Origin: Icerya purchasi | Lineage: Eukaryota; Arthropoda; Insecta; Hemiptera; Monophlebidae | Length of the DNA stretch: 64,000 nucleotides | Assembly: GCA_039619475.1 (NCBI GenBank) | Contig: CM077115.1 | Span: 238,514,192-238,578,191 of the forward strand | Direction of reading: 5' to 3' | Part shown: one piece after another, positions 1 through 10,200 of the stretch | Layout: each line of letters opens with the position of its first letter | Numbering within the stretch: the first letter of the stretch is position 1 | The notes under the pieces: generated by a model | The model's database searches: none | Seen by the model: the letters and a program-made list of their open reading frames with translations, nothing else | Told to the model about the DNA's origin: nothing | Program-made: the position numbers and the translations under genes

Positions 1-1330
1 TCGGTTTTTAAGATTCTTTGTTAATACCCATGTTTCCGAACCATATAATAACACACTCCATATGTAAGTCTTCATTAATCTTTTCCTTGTACTTAGTTTG
101 ACCTTTTTGTTGAATAATTCTCTCTTTTTCGTGAAAGTTTGTTTGGCAATTGCTATTCTTGTTCTTACTTCTATATCACTTCTTCCTTCTTGTGTTATAA
201 TACTTCCCAAGTATCTAAAATGATTTACTTGTTCTAATATTTCTTCGCCTAACTTTATCTGTGCCTTCTTTTCATTAATACTAGCTATTAATATTTTTGT
301 TTTTCCTTTATTTATTTTTAAATTTAATTGTTCCAAGCCTTTTTGTAATGTTAGTAATTGCTCTTGTAGTTGCTCTTCACTTTCAGCTATTAACGCAATA
401 TCGTCCGCAAATCTTAAGCAGTGTATTTCTTCTCCGTTTATTTTCACTCCTTTAGTCTTTTCTTTTATCGTTGTAATTGGTTCTTCCATTATTAAATTAA
501 AAAGCATAGGCGATAACGGACATCCCTGTCTTACTCCTCTTTGTATTTTTGCCTTTTCACTGTAATCTCCGATTCTTATTTCCACCTTTTGTTCCTTATA
601 TAATTCCCATATCATTTTTTTATCATCGTGGTCTATTCTTATTTCTTCTAATTTTGAGAATAATGTTCTCCATGTTGTTACATGGTCAAAAGTTTTTTCT
701 ATGTCTACAAAAGCTATATATAATTCTTCCCTTAGTTCGATTTTTTTTTTCTATAATTAGCCTTAATGCCAATATAGCCTCTCGGGTTCCCTTTTCCCTT
801 CTGAATCCATATTGGTCTTGACTTAACGTTTCTTCTATTTTATTCCTTATTCTTTTCATCATAATTTTTATTATTATTTTTGAGGCATGTGGTATTAAGT
901 TTATTATCCTATATTCTGAGCAATCTCTTGTATGTAATTTTTTAGGTATTGTTAGCACTGCATTGGTTTTGAAATCTTGTGGCAGTTTACCTTGCTCATA
1001 ACATGTTTTTATTAACTCGTACAATTCTTCCTGAGTTCTTTCATCAGTCATTTTTAATAAATCGGCTGGTACGTTATCTATGCCTGGCGCCTTTTTGTTT
1101 GTCAGCTCTTTCAATGCCAGAGCAAATTCTTCTCTCATTATTCCAGGTCCTTTTTCGTCTCTTCCCTCTCTGTAATCGTTTGTTTTTATTTCTTGAATAT
1201 TTTCCTTTCCTTTATATAGATCTTCTATATGTTCTTTCCATCTTCTACATATGTCTTCTTCCGTTATTAGCATTTTTCCCTTTTTATCATTTATGACATT
1301 ACCTGTTGTTATTTTTCGTTTTGGGATCAT
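1..1330 (-). pseudogene. Reverse transcriptase region of the RTE LINE, frameshifted
   Basis: The minus-strand frame from 1330 to about 745 reads as the RT fingers (APGIDNVPADLLK, then YRIINLIPHASKI, then DQYGFRREKGTREAILALR). Its open frame is lost at the ten-T run 741-750. Past that run another minus frame continues the domain: VDIEKTFDHV, then RGVRQGCPLSPMLFN, then HCLRFADDIALIAES (FADD codons near 398-412), then YLGSIIT. A one-base homopolymer indel therefore breaks an otherwise collinear RT. Upstream, 1340-1620 also contains stops that disconnect it from the endonuclease. The indel could be real decay or an assembly error in the homopolymer. The T-rich plus-strand ORFs over this area are antisense shadows. 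Confidence 0.75.
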
Positions 1331-1621
1331 TTTATTTATTTCCCTATACGCTTCTTCTATTTTGTTTTCCTCGAACTTTTTTTCAATGTCTTTACATCTA
1401 TTCTCTATCCATTTCTGTTTTTTCTTCTCGACATTTTCTGGTGATTCTATTTCTGACTTCTTTATATTTTCTTTTGCTTTTTTCAGTTTTTATTGGATTC
1501 CATTTTCTTCTTTCCTCCATATCTCGTATTATGTAAGTTGTTATCCAGGATTTTTTAATTTTTTTTTATATTTACCGATTTTCTTTTCAGCAGCACTTGT
1601 AATTACTTGTTTTATCATTTT

Positions 1622-2716
1622 CTATTTTTCCTCTATGTTTTTTGTTTGTTCCTGTCTTTTTCCCTTTATCAATTCCCCCAGCTCCTGTTTGTATTCTTTT
1701 TCTTTCATTTTTAGAATTGATAGATCCCATTTTCCTTTATTCCTATCAATGATCTTCTTTCTTAGTCTTAATTTACAGTTAGCAATCACCGGAACATGAT
1801 CGCTGTCTATCTCCGCTCCCGGATACGTTTTACACCTCTTAATTTGGTTCCTATACCTTTGTCTGACTAGAATATAGTCAATTCGGTATCTACTCGTATC
1901 GCCTGGGGCTATCCATGTATATCTTCTTCTCTTATGGTTTTCGAAGAGGGTATTGCACACTGTTAAACTATGTTGATCGCACCATTCAATTAATCTTTTG
2001 CCTCTATCATTTGTTTGTCCCAGTCCATATTTACCGATTATTATTCCATATTCCGTTTCTTCTACCACTGCGTTAAAATCACCCATGATTATTACGTTTT
2101 CTTTATTCTTTATGATTTGTAATAGGCTGTCTAATTTCTCATAAATTTCCTCTACTTCTTCATTTGTGCCATTACTTGTCGGCATATATACTTGGATTAA
2201 CGTTGTTGTTATCAGTTCCGTATTTAAGGTTATCATCATTATCCGGTCACTTATTGTTGCTATTGTTCTGACACTACGTCCGTTTTGTGCGTCTAATATG
2301 AATCCTACTCCATTACTTCCCTTGTTCCTTCCGCTGTATATTATCCTGTGTTCTCCGCTCCAGAAGTCTCCGTTACCTTCCCATCTTATTTCGCACAATC
2401 CCAGTATATTCGATTTTAATTTTGACATTTCCAGTTTTAATTGTTCTAGTTTCCCCGTTTTTAAAAGGGTTTTGATGTTCCAAGTTCCTATCCTTGTTTT
2501 TTCTTTTGTCCGGTTTTCCGCTACTTTTCCTGAGGAATCCTCTTCTTGACCTCCTTCAACAAGTATGCTCCCTCCTGCAGAGTTCTGCACCCTTAAGGGC
2601 ACATGGGAGCTCGAGTCTTTTGGCATGTTTACCAGCGACCGTCCAATGCCTGATATACTCTTTTGGATATACCCCTTGGATGCAGCATTCTTTTTACTAT
2701 TTCTTGTACTTGTCAT
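1622..2716 (-). CDS. Apurinic-type endonuclease ORF of the RTE LINE (364 aa)
   Basis: Encodes an exonuclease-endonuclease-phosphatase (APE-type) domain, which in LINEs nicks target DNA to prime reverse transcription. Visible active-site blocks in order: TWNIKTL (about residues 78-84), CEIRW (about 108-112), MGDFNA (about 211-216), YRIDYILV (about 277-284) and SDHVPV (about 305-310). These supply the expected Asn, Glu, Asp/Asn, Asp and His residues. The first 75 residues are Ser/Lys/Glu-rich and unassigned. In the family the endonuclease and RT form one polyprotein; here the frame ends at 1622 and the following linker is full of stops, so this product alone could nick but not copy. Annotation pipelines often call such frames 'craniofacial development protein 2-like', which is a misnomer. 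Confidence 0.8.
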   Translation of the reverse strand: MTSTRNSKKNAASKGYIQKSISGIGRSLVNMPKDSSSHVPLRVQNSAGGSILVEGGQEEDSSGKVAENRTKEKTRIGTWNIKTLLKTGKLEQLKLEMSKLKSNILGLCEIRWEGNGDFWSGEHRIIYSGRNKGSNGVGFILDAQNGRSVRTIATISDRIMMITLNTELITTTLIQVYMPTSNGTNEEVEEIYEKLDSLLQIIKNKENVIIMGDFNAVVEETEYGIIIGKYGLGQTNDRGKRLIEWCDQHSLTVCNTLFENHKRRRYTWIAPGDTSRYRIDYILVRQRYRNQIKRCKTYPGAEIDSDHVPVIANCKLRLRKKIIDRNKGKWDLSILKMKEKEYKQELGELIKGKRQEQTKNIEEK

Positions 2717-3130
2717 GATTGATCAATAGGGGGATATAGTTTTGATGGTGGTTTCCCATTGCCTTCCATCTTTAAACAGCCGCACCTAACATGGTGAACC
2801 GACGCTGACCAGACAGCCGTTCCTAACCTGGAAAACAGACGCTTCTGGATTTGAATGGGATTGGCTTATAGCGGCCATAGTCGCTTTGACACGATGTCTT
2901 TCCAGGTTCTGCAGCATTTTGTTTTTAAGGGAAGCTCCTCCAAGTCTTCCCCACTGCACCCTGATACACCGTCGCTCTTGGTTCGCGGTTGCTTATTTGT
3001 CAACGACTTATTCGCAACTAACCCCCATATCTGGAGGCCGTTCCACTATCCACCACCTGTGGACGCGCCCCTTCCCCTGAGCTCGGGGTCCCTCGGTTAC
3101 ACATATCTGTGTACCCCCGAGGGGGGCTAT
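2717..3130 (-). promoter_or_regulatory. 5' leader / UTR of the RTE-type LINE
   Basis: A G+C-richer segment between the inferred 5' end and the endonuclease ATG at 2716. On the plus strand it carries the motif gtggtttcccattgccttcc (about 2748-2767). A nearly identical motif recurs in the SINE body at about 53346-53365. LINE leaders normally hold an internal promoter, but no promoter motif was identified. The ORFs crossing this stretch on the plus strand (e.g. 2855-3178) match nothing recognised and are treated as non-coding. Confidence 0.5.
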
Positions 3131-3551
3131 ATCTACTGGACGTTCTTACATGCAAAGCCTTCGATTTTTTTATATTAATAGTCAGATGTTTATCATGCGC
3201 CCCACCTACACATACTATTTACATCCTCTTGCAAGAGTTTTTCGGCCTCGTGGATGTCGCGGTGCTCGATAACGAGTGTTGTATCGTCCGCATAAGCAAA
3301 GACTGTCGAATTTTTAACAAATTTATGAAGGGAGTTGGTATAGATCAAAAATAACAACGGAGCTAAAATACATAGTTCCTTGCCCCACCCCTGTTAATGA
3401 AAATTCTTCTCTACTTAATTCTTCATCGATTTTTACTACGGTTTTCCTATTATACAAATAACTTTCAAACCATTTATTTTGTTTGCCTATAATACCAATA
3501 CCTTTCATATTTCGCAGCAATATTTGATGGTTTACAGCATCGAATGCTTTA
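3131..3551 (-). pseudogene. Jockey/CR1-like LINE RT fragment, C-terminal half (left of the array)
   Basis: On the minus strand the frame reads KAFDAVNHQILLRN, then WFESYLYNRKTVVKI, then LTGVGQGT, and after a small frame change FAYADDTTLVIEHRDI, then GAHDKHLTIN and SKALHV. These are RT palm motifs, including the YADD catalytic pair (codons near 3270). The unusual GVGQGT box, where most LINEs have GVPQGS, is shared with LINE copies at 39.6-41.9 kb. The fragment stops at the Lys-Ala-Phe-Asp motif next to the 690-bp array. The same frame resumes at 15971. The other side is cut by the RTE element near 3130. Confidence 0.8.
3538..3551. repeat. Left 14-bp target-site duplication of the array
   Basis: catcgaatgcttta here is repeated exactly at 15969-15982. 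It encodes Lys-Ala-Phe-Asp on the minus strand of the interrupted RT. Depending on which flanking bases belong to the repeat unit, the true duplication is 12-14 bp. Confidence 0.75.
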
Positions 3552-3766
3552 TGTATTATTTCTTCCTGTAAACGTTTGTTTCACTGATATTATAAGTTAT
3601 GTATTTTTAAACCTTAAATTACGTTACAAAGTTATAGTTTTAAATATTACTCGGACACAAAGTACCTTTTAATTCGTTAAAACATACAACATTTATTTAT
3701 ATTAAATTATTACTTAAAATAAAAGTTACAGACATTATTATTCACAAAAAATATATATAAAAATCC

Positions 3767-3803
3767 GTCCTACCGGTTTCGTCTACTTGACATATTCATG
3801 GAC
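3767..3803 (-). ncRNA. Hammerhead-ribozyme-like motif in each array unit
   Basis: Read on the minus strand: GTCC (stem I 5', 3803-3800), ATGAATAT (3799-3792), GTC-AAGTA-GAC hairpin (stem II, 3791-3781), GAAA (3780-3777), CCGG (minimal palindromic stem III), TA, then GGAC (stem I 3', 3770-3767). This matches a type-I hammerhead layout: the GAAA strand, A15.1-U16.1 around stem III, and an A at the cleavage position next to stem I. The CUGANGA strand, however, is replaced by AUGAAUAU, so self-cleavage is doubtful. The motif recurs every 690 bp to 12737-12773 and in the inverted arm at 13682, 14372, 15062 and 15752. Unit 3 has a change at 5155 that breaks the ACCGGT palindrome. PLE pseudo-LTRs are an established home of minimal hammerheads. 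Confidence 0.5.
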
Positions 3804-3864
3804 TGAATTTTGTTGTATTATTTATTTACATGTTTGGTCATTATTAAAGATATAGATCGATATA

Positions 3865-4239
3865 TTATAATTGTTGGTCTATGTAATATAAAATTTTTAA
3901 ATTTAATAAATAATAATGAATTGAATATAATAAAGTAAATACTTCATAGCTTAACATACTGCTAATTAATAAATGTAACTTAACCAACTTCTTATTTATA
4001 TCCTGTTTCTTCTTGTATAATGACCTGATTTCCAGTTTTATTCTTAATTTCATCGCAATCTTCTGTATTTTCCTTTCGATGTCATTTCTGTTGTTGTTAA
4101 ATTTCTTGTTTGCGTATTTCGGTATTACATTATTCTTTAAACATTGTTTGTTAAAATATATGTTTGCAATAGCTTTCTGAAGCTTAATAAGTTCGTATTT
4201 GTATTTATGTATAAGGTCCATCGTTTTGATGTTATTCAT
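3865..4239 (-). CDS. Unit ORF, 124 aa, resembles PLE protein N-terminus (representative copy)
   Basis: The same ORF recurs every 690 bp on the minus strand (fourteen copies with 3' ends from 3865 to 12835) and on the plus strand at 13936, 14626 and 15316. It is Lys/Asn/Ile-rich and predicted mostly helical. The blocks LIKLQKAIANIYFNKQCLKN, NNVIPKYANKK and LRIKLEIRSLYKKK resemble the region before the RT of Penelope-like elements, where a conserved 'NNVIPK...LR.K.E...LY.KK' pattern is found. About the last 20 residues (SIHYYLLNLKILYYIDQQL) look unrelated and hydrophobic, suggesting the ORF is a truncated fragment read into other sequence. The frame is preserved in all copies, with rare substitutions (5550, 9024, 11784, 13205). 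Given the near-identity of the DNA this need not mean selection. Whether it is translated is unknown. Overlapping antisense 72-codon frames are shadows. Confidence 0.5.
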   Translation of the reverse strand: MNNIKTMDLIHKYKYELIKLQKAIANIYFNKQCLKNNVIPKYANKKFNNNRNDIERKIQKIAMKLRIKLEIRSLYKKKQDINKKLVKLHLLISSMLSYEVFTLLYSIHYYLLNLKILYYIDQQL

Positions 4240-7200
4240 TATGTATTATTTCTTCCTGTAAACGTTTGTTTCACTGATATTATAAGTTATGTATTTTTAA
4301 ACCTTAAATTACGTTACAAAGTTATAGTTTTAAATATTACTCGGACACAAAGTACCTTTTAATTCGTTAAAACATACAACATTTATTTATATTAAATTAT
4401 TACTTAAAATAAAAGTTACAGACATTATTATTCACAAAAAATATATATAAAAATCCGTCCTACCGGTTTCGTCTACTTGACATATTCATGGACTGAATTT
4501 TGTTGTATTATTTATTTACATGTTTGGTCATTATTAAAGATATAGATCGATATATTATAATTGTTGGTCTATGTAATATAAAATTTTTAAATTTAATAAA
4601 TAATAATGAATTGAATATAATAAAGTAAATACTTCATAGCTTAACATACTGCTAATTAATAAATGTAACTTAACCAACTTCTTATTTATATCCTGTTTCT
4701 TCTTGTATAATGACCTGATTTCCAGTTTTATTCTTAATTTCATCGCAATCTTCTGTATTTTCCTTTCGATGTCATTTCTGTTGTTGTTAAATTTCTTGTT
4801 TGCGTATTTCGGTATTACATTATTCTTTAAACATTGTTTGTTAAAATATATGTTTGCAATAGCTTTCTGAAGCTTAATAAGTTCGTATTTGTATTTATGT
4901 ATAAGGTCCATCGTTTTGATGTTATTCATTATGTATTATTTCTTCCTGTAAACTTTTGTTTCACTGATATTATAAGTTATGTATTTTTAAACCTTAAATT
5001 ACGTTACAAAGTTATAGTTTTAAATATTACTCGGACACAAAGTACCTTTTAATTCGTTAAAACATACAACATTTATTTATATTAAATTATTACTTAAAAT
5101 AAAAGTTACAGACATTATTATTCACAAAAAATATATATAAAAATCCGTCCTACCAGTTTCGTCTACTTGACATATTCATGGACTGAATTTTGTTGTATTA
5201 TTTATTTACATGTTTGGTCATTATTAAAGATATAGATCGATATATTATAATTGTTGGTCTATGTAATATAAAATTTTTAAATTTAATAAATAATAATGAA
5301 TTGAATATAATAAAGTAAATACTTCATAGCTTAACATACTGCTAATTAATAAATGTAACTTAACCAACTTCTTATTTATATCCTGTTTCTTCTTGTATAA
5401 TGACCTGATTTCCAGTTTTATTCTTAATTTCATCGCAATCTTCTGTATTTTCCTTTCGATGTCATTTCTGTTGTTGTTAAATTTCTTGTTTGCGTATTTC
5501 GGTATTACATTATTCTTTAAACATTGTTTGTTAAAATATATGTTTGCAACAGCTTTCTGAAGCTTAATAAGTTCGTATTTGTATTTATGTATAAGGTCCA
5601 TCGTTTTGATGTTATTCATTATGTATTATTTCTTCCTGTAAACGTTTGTTTCACTGATATTATAAGTTATGTATTTTTAAACCTTAAATTACGTTACAAA
5701 GTTATAGTTTTAAATATTACTCGGACACAAAGTACCTTTTAATTCGTTAAAACATACAACATTTATTTATATTAAATTATTACTTAAAATAAAAGTTACA
5801 GACATTATTATTCACAAAAAATATATATAAAAATCCGTCCTACCGGTTTCGTCTACTTGACATATTCATGGACTGAATTTTGTTGTATTATTTATTTACA
5901 TGTTTGGTCATTATTAAAGATATAGATCGATATATTATAATTGTTGGTCTATGTAATATAAAATTTTTAAATTTAATAAATAATAATGAATTGAATATAA
6001 TAAAGTAAATACTTCATAGCTTAACATACTGCTAATTAATAAATGTAACTTAACCAACTTCTTATTTATATCCTGTTTCTTCTTGTATAATGACCTGATT
6101 TCCAGTTTTATTCTTAATTTCATCGCAATCTTCTGTATTTTCCTTTCGATGTCATTTCTGTTGTTGTTAAATTTCTTGTTTGCGTATTTCGGTATTACAT
6201 TATTCTTTAAACATTGTTTGTTAAAATATATGTTTGCAATAGCTTTCTGAAGCTTAATAAGTTCGTATTTGTATTTATGTATAAGGTCCATCGTTTTGAT
6301 GTTATTCATTATGTATTATTTCTTCCTGTAAACGTTTGTTTCACTGATATTATAAGTTATGTATTTTTAAACCTTAAATTACGTTACAAAGTTATAGTTT
6401 TAAATATTACTCGGACACAAAGTACCTTTTAATTCGTTAAAACATACAACATTTATTTATATTAAATTATTACTTAAAATAAAAGTTACAGACATTATTA
6501 TTCACAAAAAATATATATAAAAATCCGTCCTACCGGTTTCGTCTACTTGACATATTCATGGACTGAATTTTGTTGTATTATTTATTTACATGTTTGGTCA
6601 TTATTAAAGATATAGATCGATATATTATAATTGTTGGTCTATGTAATATAAAATTTTTAAATTTAATAAATAATAATGAATTGAATATAATAAAGTAAAT
6701 ACTTCATAGCTTAACATACTGCTAATTAATAAATGTAACTTAACCAACTTCTTATTTATATCCTGTTTCTTCTTGTATAATGACCTGATTTCCAGTTTTA
6801 TTCTTAATTTCATCGCAATCTTCTGTATTTTCCTTTCGATGTCATTTCTGTTGTTGTTAAATTTCTTGTTTGCGTATTTCGGTATTACATTATTCTTTAA
6901 ACATTGTTTGTTAAAATATATGTTTGCAATAGCTTTCTGAAGCTTAATAAGTTCGTATTTGTATTTATGTATAAGGTCCATCGTTTTGATGTTATTCATT
7001 ATGTATTATTTCTTCCTGTAAACGTTTGTTTCACTGATATTATAAGTTATGTATTTTTAAACCTTAAATTACGTTACAAAGTTATAGTTTTAAATATTAC
7101 TCGGACACAAAGTACCTTTTAATTCGTTAAAACATACAACATTTATTTATATTAAATTATTACTTAAAATAAAAGTTACAGACATTATTATTCACAAAAA

Positions 7201-10200
7201 ATATATATAAAAATCCGTCCTACCGGTTTCGTCTACTTGACATATTCATGGACTGAATTTTGTTGTATTATTTATTTACATGTTTGGTCATTATTAAAGA
7301 TATAGATCGATATATTATAATTGTTGGTCTATGTAATATAAAATTTTTAAATTTAATAAATAATAATGAATTGAATATAATAAAGTAAATACTTCATAGC
7401 TTAACATACTGCTAATTAATAAATGTAACTTAACCAACTTCTTATTTATATCCTGTTTCTTCTTGTATAATGACCTGATTTCCAGTTTTATTCTTAATTT
7501 CATCGCAATCTTCTGTATTTTCCTTTCGATGTCATTTCTGTTGTTGTTAAATTTCTTGTTTGCGTATTTCGGTATTACATTATTCTTTAAACATTGTTTG
7601 TTAAAATATATGTTTGCAATAGCTTTCTGAAGCTTAATAAGTTCGTATTTGTATTTATGTATAAGGTCCATCGTTTTGATGTTATTCATTATGTATTATT
7701 TCTTCCTGTAAACGTTTGTTTCACTGATATTATAAGTTATGTATTTTTAAACCTTAAATTACGTTACAAAGTTATAGTTTTAAATATTACTCGGACACAA
7801 AGTACCTTTTAATTCGTTAAAACATACAACATTTATTTATATTAAATTATTACTTAAAATAAAAGTTACAGACATTATTATTCACAAAAAATATATATAA
7901 AAATCCGTCCTACCGGTTTCGTCTACTTGACATATTCATGGACTGAATTTTGTTGTATTATTTATTTACATGTTTGGTCATTATTAAAGATATAGATCGA
8001 TATATTATAATTGTTGGTCTATGTAATATAAAATTTTTAAATTTAATAAATAATAATGAATTGAATATAATAAAGTAAATACTTCATAGCTTAACATACT
8101 GCTAATTAATAAATGTAACTTAACCAACTTCTTATTTATATCCTGTTTCTTCTTGTATAATGACCTGATTTCCAGTTTTATTCTTAATTTCATCGCAATC
8201 TTCTGTATTTTCCTTTCGATGTCATTTCTGTTGTTGTTAAATTTCTTGTTTGCGTATTTCGGTATTACATTATTCTTTAAACATTGTTTGTTAAAATATA
8301 TGTTTGCAATAGCTTTCTGAAGCTTAATAAGTTCGTATTTGTATTTATGTATAAGGTCCATCGTTTTGATGTTATTCATTATGTATTATTTCTTCCTGTA
8401 AACGTTTGTTTCACTGATATTATAAGTTATGTATTTTTAAACCTTAAATTACGTTACAAAGTTATAGTTTTAAATATTACTCGGACACAAAGTACCTTTT
8501 AATTCGTTAAAACATACAACATTTATTTATATTAAATTATTACTTAAAATAAAAGTTACAGACATTATTATTCACAAAAAATATATATAAAAATCCGTCC
8601 TACCGGTTTCGTCTACTTGACATATTCATGGACTGAATTTTGTTGTATTATTTATTTACATGTTTGGTCATTATTAAAGATATAGATCGATATATTATAA
8701 TTGTTGGTCTATGTAATATAAAATTTTTAAATTTAATAAATAATAATGAATTGAATATAATAAAGTAAATACTTCATAGCTTAACATACTGCTAATTAAT
8801 AAATGTAACTTAACCAACTTCTTATTTATATCCTGTTTCTTCTTGTATAATGACCTGATTTCCAGTTTTATTCTTAATTTCATCGCAATCTTCTGTATTT
8901 TCCTTTCGATGTCATTTCTGTTGTTGTTAAATTTCTTGTTTGCGTATTTCGGTATTACATTATTCTTTAAACATTGTTTGTTAAAATATATGTTTGCAAT
9001 AGCTTTCTGAAGCTTAATAAGTTTGTATTTGTATTTATGTATAAGGTCCATCGTTTTGATGTTATTCATTATGTATTATTTCTTCCTGTAAACGTTTGTT
9101 TCACTGATATTATAAGTTATGTATTTTTAAACCTTAAATTACGTTACAAAGTTATAGTTTTAAATATTACTCGGACACAAAGTACCTTTTAATTCGTTAA
9201 AACATACAACATTTATTTATATTAAATTATTACTTAAAATAAAAGTTACAGACATTATTATTCACAAAAAATATATATAAAAATCCGTCCTACCGGTTTC
9301 GTCTACTTGACATATTCATGGACTGAATTTTGTTGTATTATTTATTTACATGTTTGGTCATTATTAAAGATATAGATCGATATATTATAATTGTTGGTCT
9401 ATGTAATATAAAATTTTTAAATTTAATAAATAATAATGAATTGAATATAATAAAGTAAATACTTCATAGCTTAACATACTGCTAATTAATAAATGTAACT
9501 TAACCAACTTCTTATTTATATCCTGTTTCTTCTTGTATAATGACCTGATTTCCAGTTTTATTCTTAATTTCATCGCAATCTTCTGTATTTTCCTTTCGAT
9601 GTCATTTCTGTTGTTGTTAAATTTCTTGTTTGCGTATTTCGGTATTACATTATTCTTTAAACATTGTTTGTTAAAATATATGTTTGCAATAGCTTTCTGA
9701 AGCTTAATAAGTTCGTATTTGTATTTATGTATAAGGTCCATCGTTTTGATGTTATTCATTATGTATTATTTCTTCCTGTAAACGTTTGTTTCACTGATAT
9801 TATAAGTTATGTATTTTTAAACCTTAAATTACGTTACAAAGTTATAGTTTTAAATATTACTCGGACACAAAGTACCTTTTAATTCGTTAAAACATACAAC
9901 ATTTATTTATATTAAATTATTACTTAAAATAAAAGTTACAGACATTATTATTCACAAAAAATATATATAAAAATCCGTCCTACCGGTTTCGTCTACTTGA
10001 CATATTCATGGACTGAATTTTGTTGTATTATTTATTTACATGTTTGGTCATTATTAAAGATATAGATCGATATATTATAATTGTTGGTCTATGTAATATA
10101 AAATTTTTAAATTTAATAAATAATAATGAATTGAATATAATAAAGTAAATACTTCATAGCTTAACATACTGCTAATTAATAAATGTAACTTAACCAACTT

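Larger units (their letters stand above)
1..3130 (-). mobile_element. RTE-type non-LTR retrotransposon, 5' part, runs off left edge
   Basis: A minus-strand LINE whose 5' end lies near 3130 and whose 3' end is beyond base 1. From 5' to 3' it has a GC-richer leader (about 3130-2717), an endonuclease ORF (2716-1622), a broken linker (about 1620-1331) and an RT region reaching base 1. The endonuclease opening (WNIKTL, CEIRW, GDFNA) and the RT motifs (GFRREKGTREA, VRQGCPLSP, FADD) fit the RTE clade. At about 3130 its 5' end abuts a different LINE's RT frame (HDKHLTIN...SKALH), so it appears to have inserted into that LINE. The copy looks young because the endonuclease frame is still open, but the RT is frameshifted. 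Clade assignment is by motif only. Confidence 0.8.

Noticed and set aside
549..1799. Plus-strand Phe/Ser/Leu-rich ORFs that look like membrane proteins
   Set aside because: They are antisense to the RTE reverse transcriptase and linker. Their hydrophobic look comes from T-rich antisense codons.
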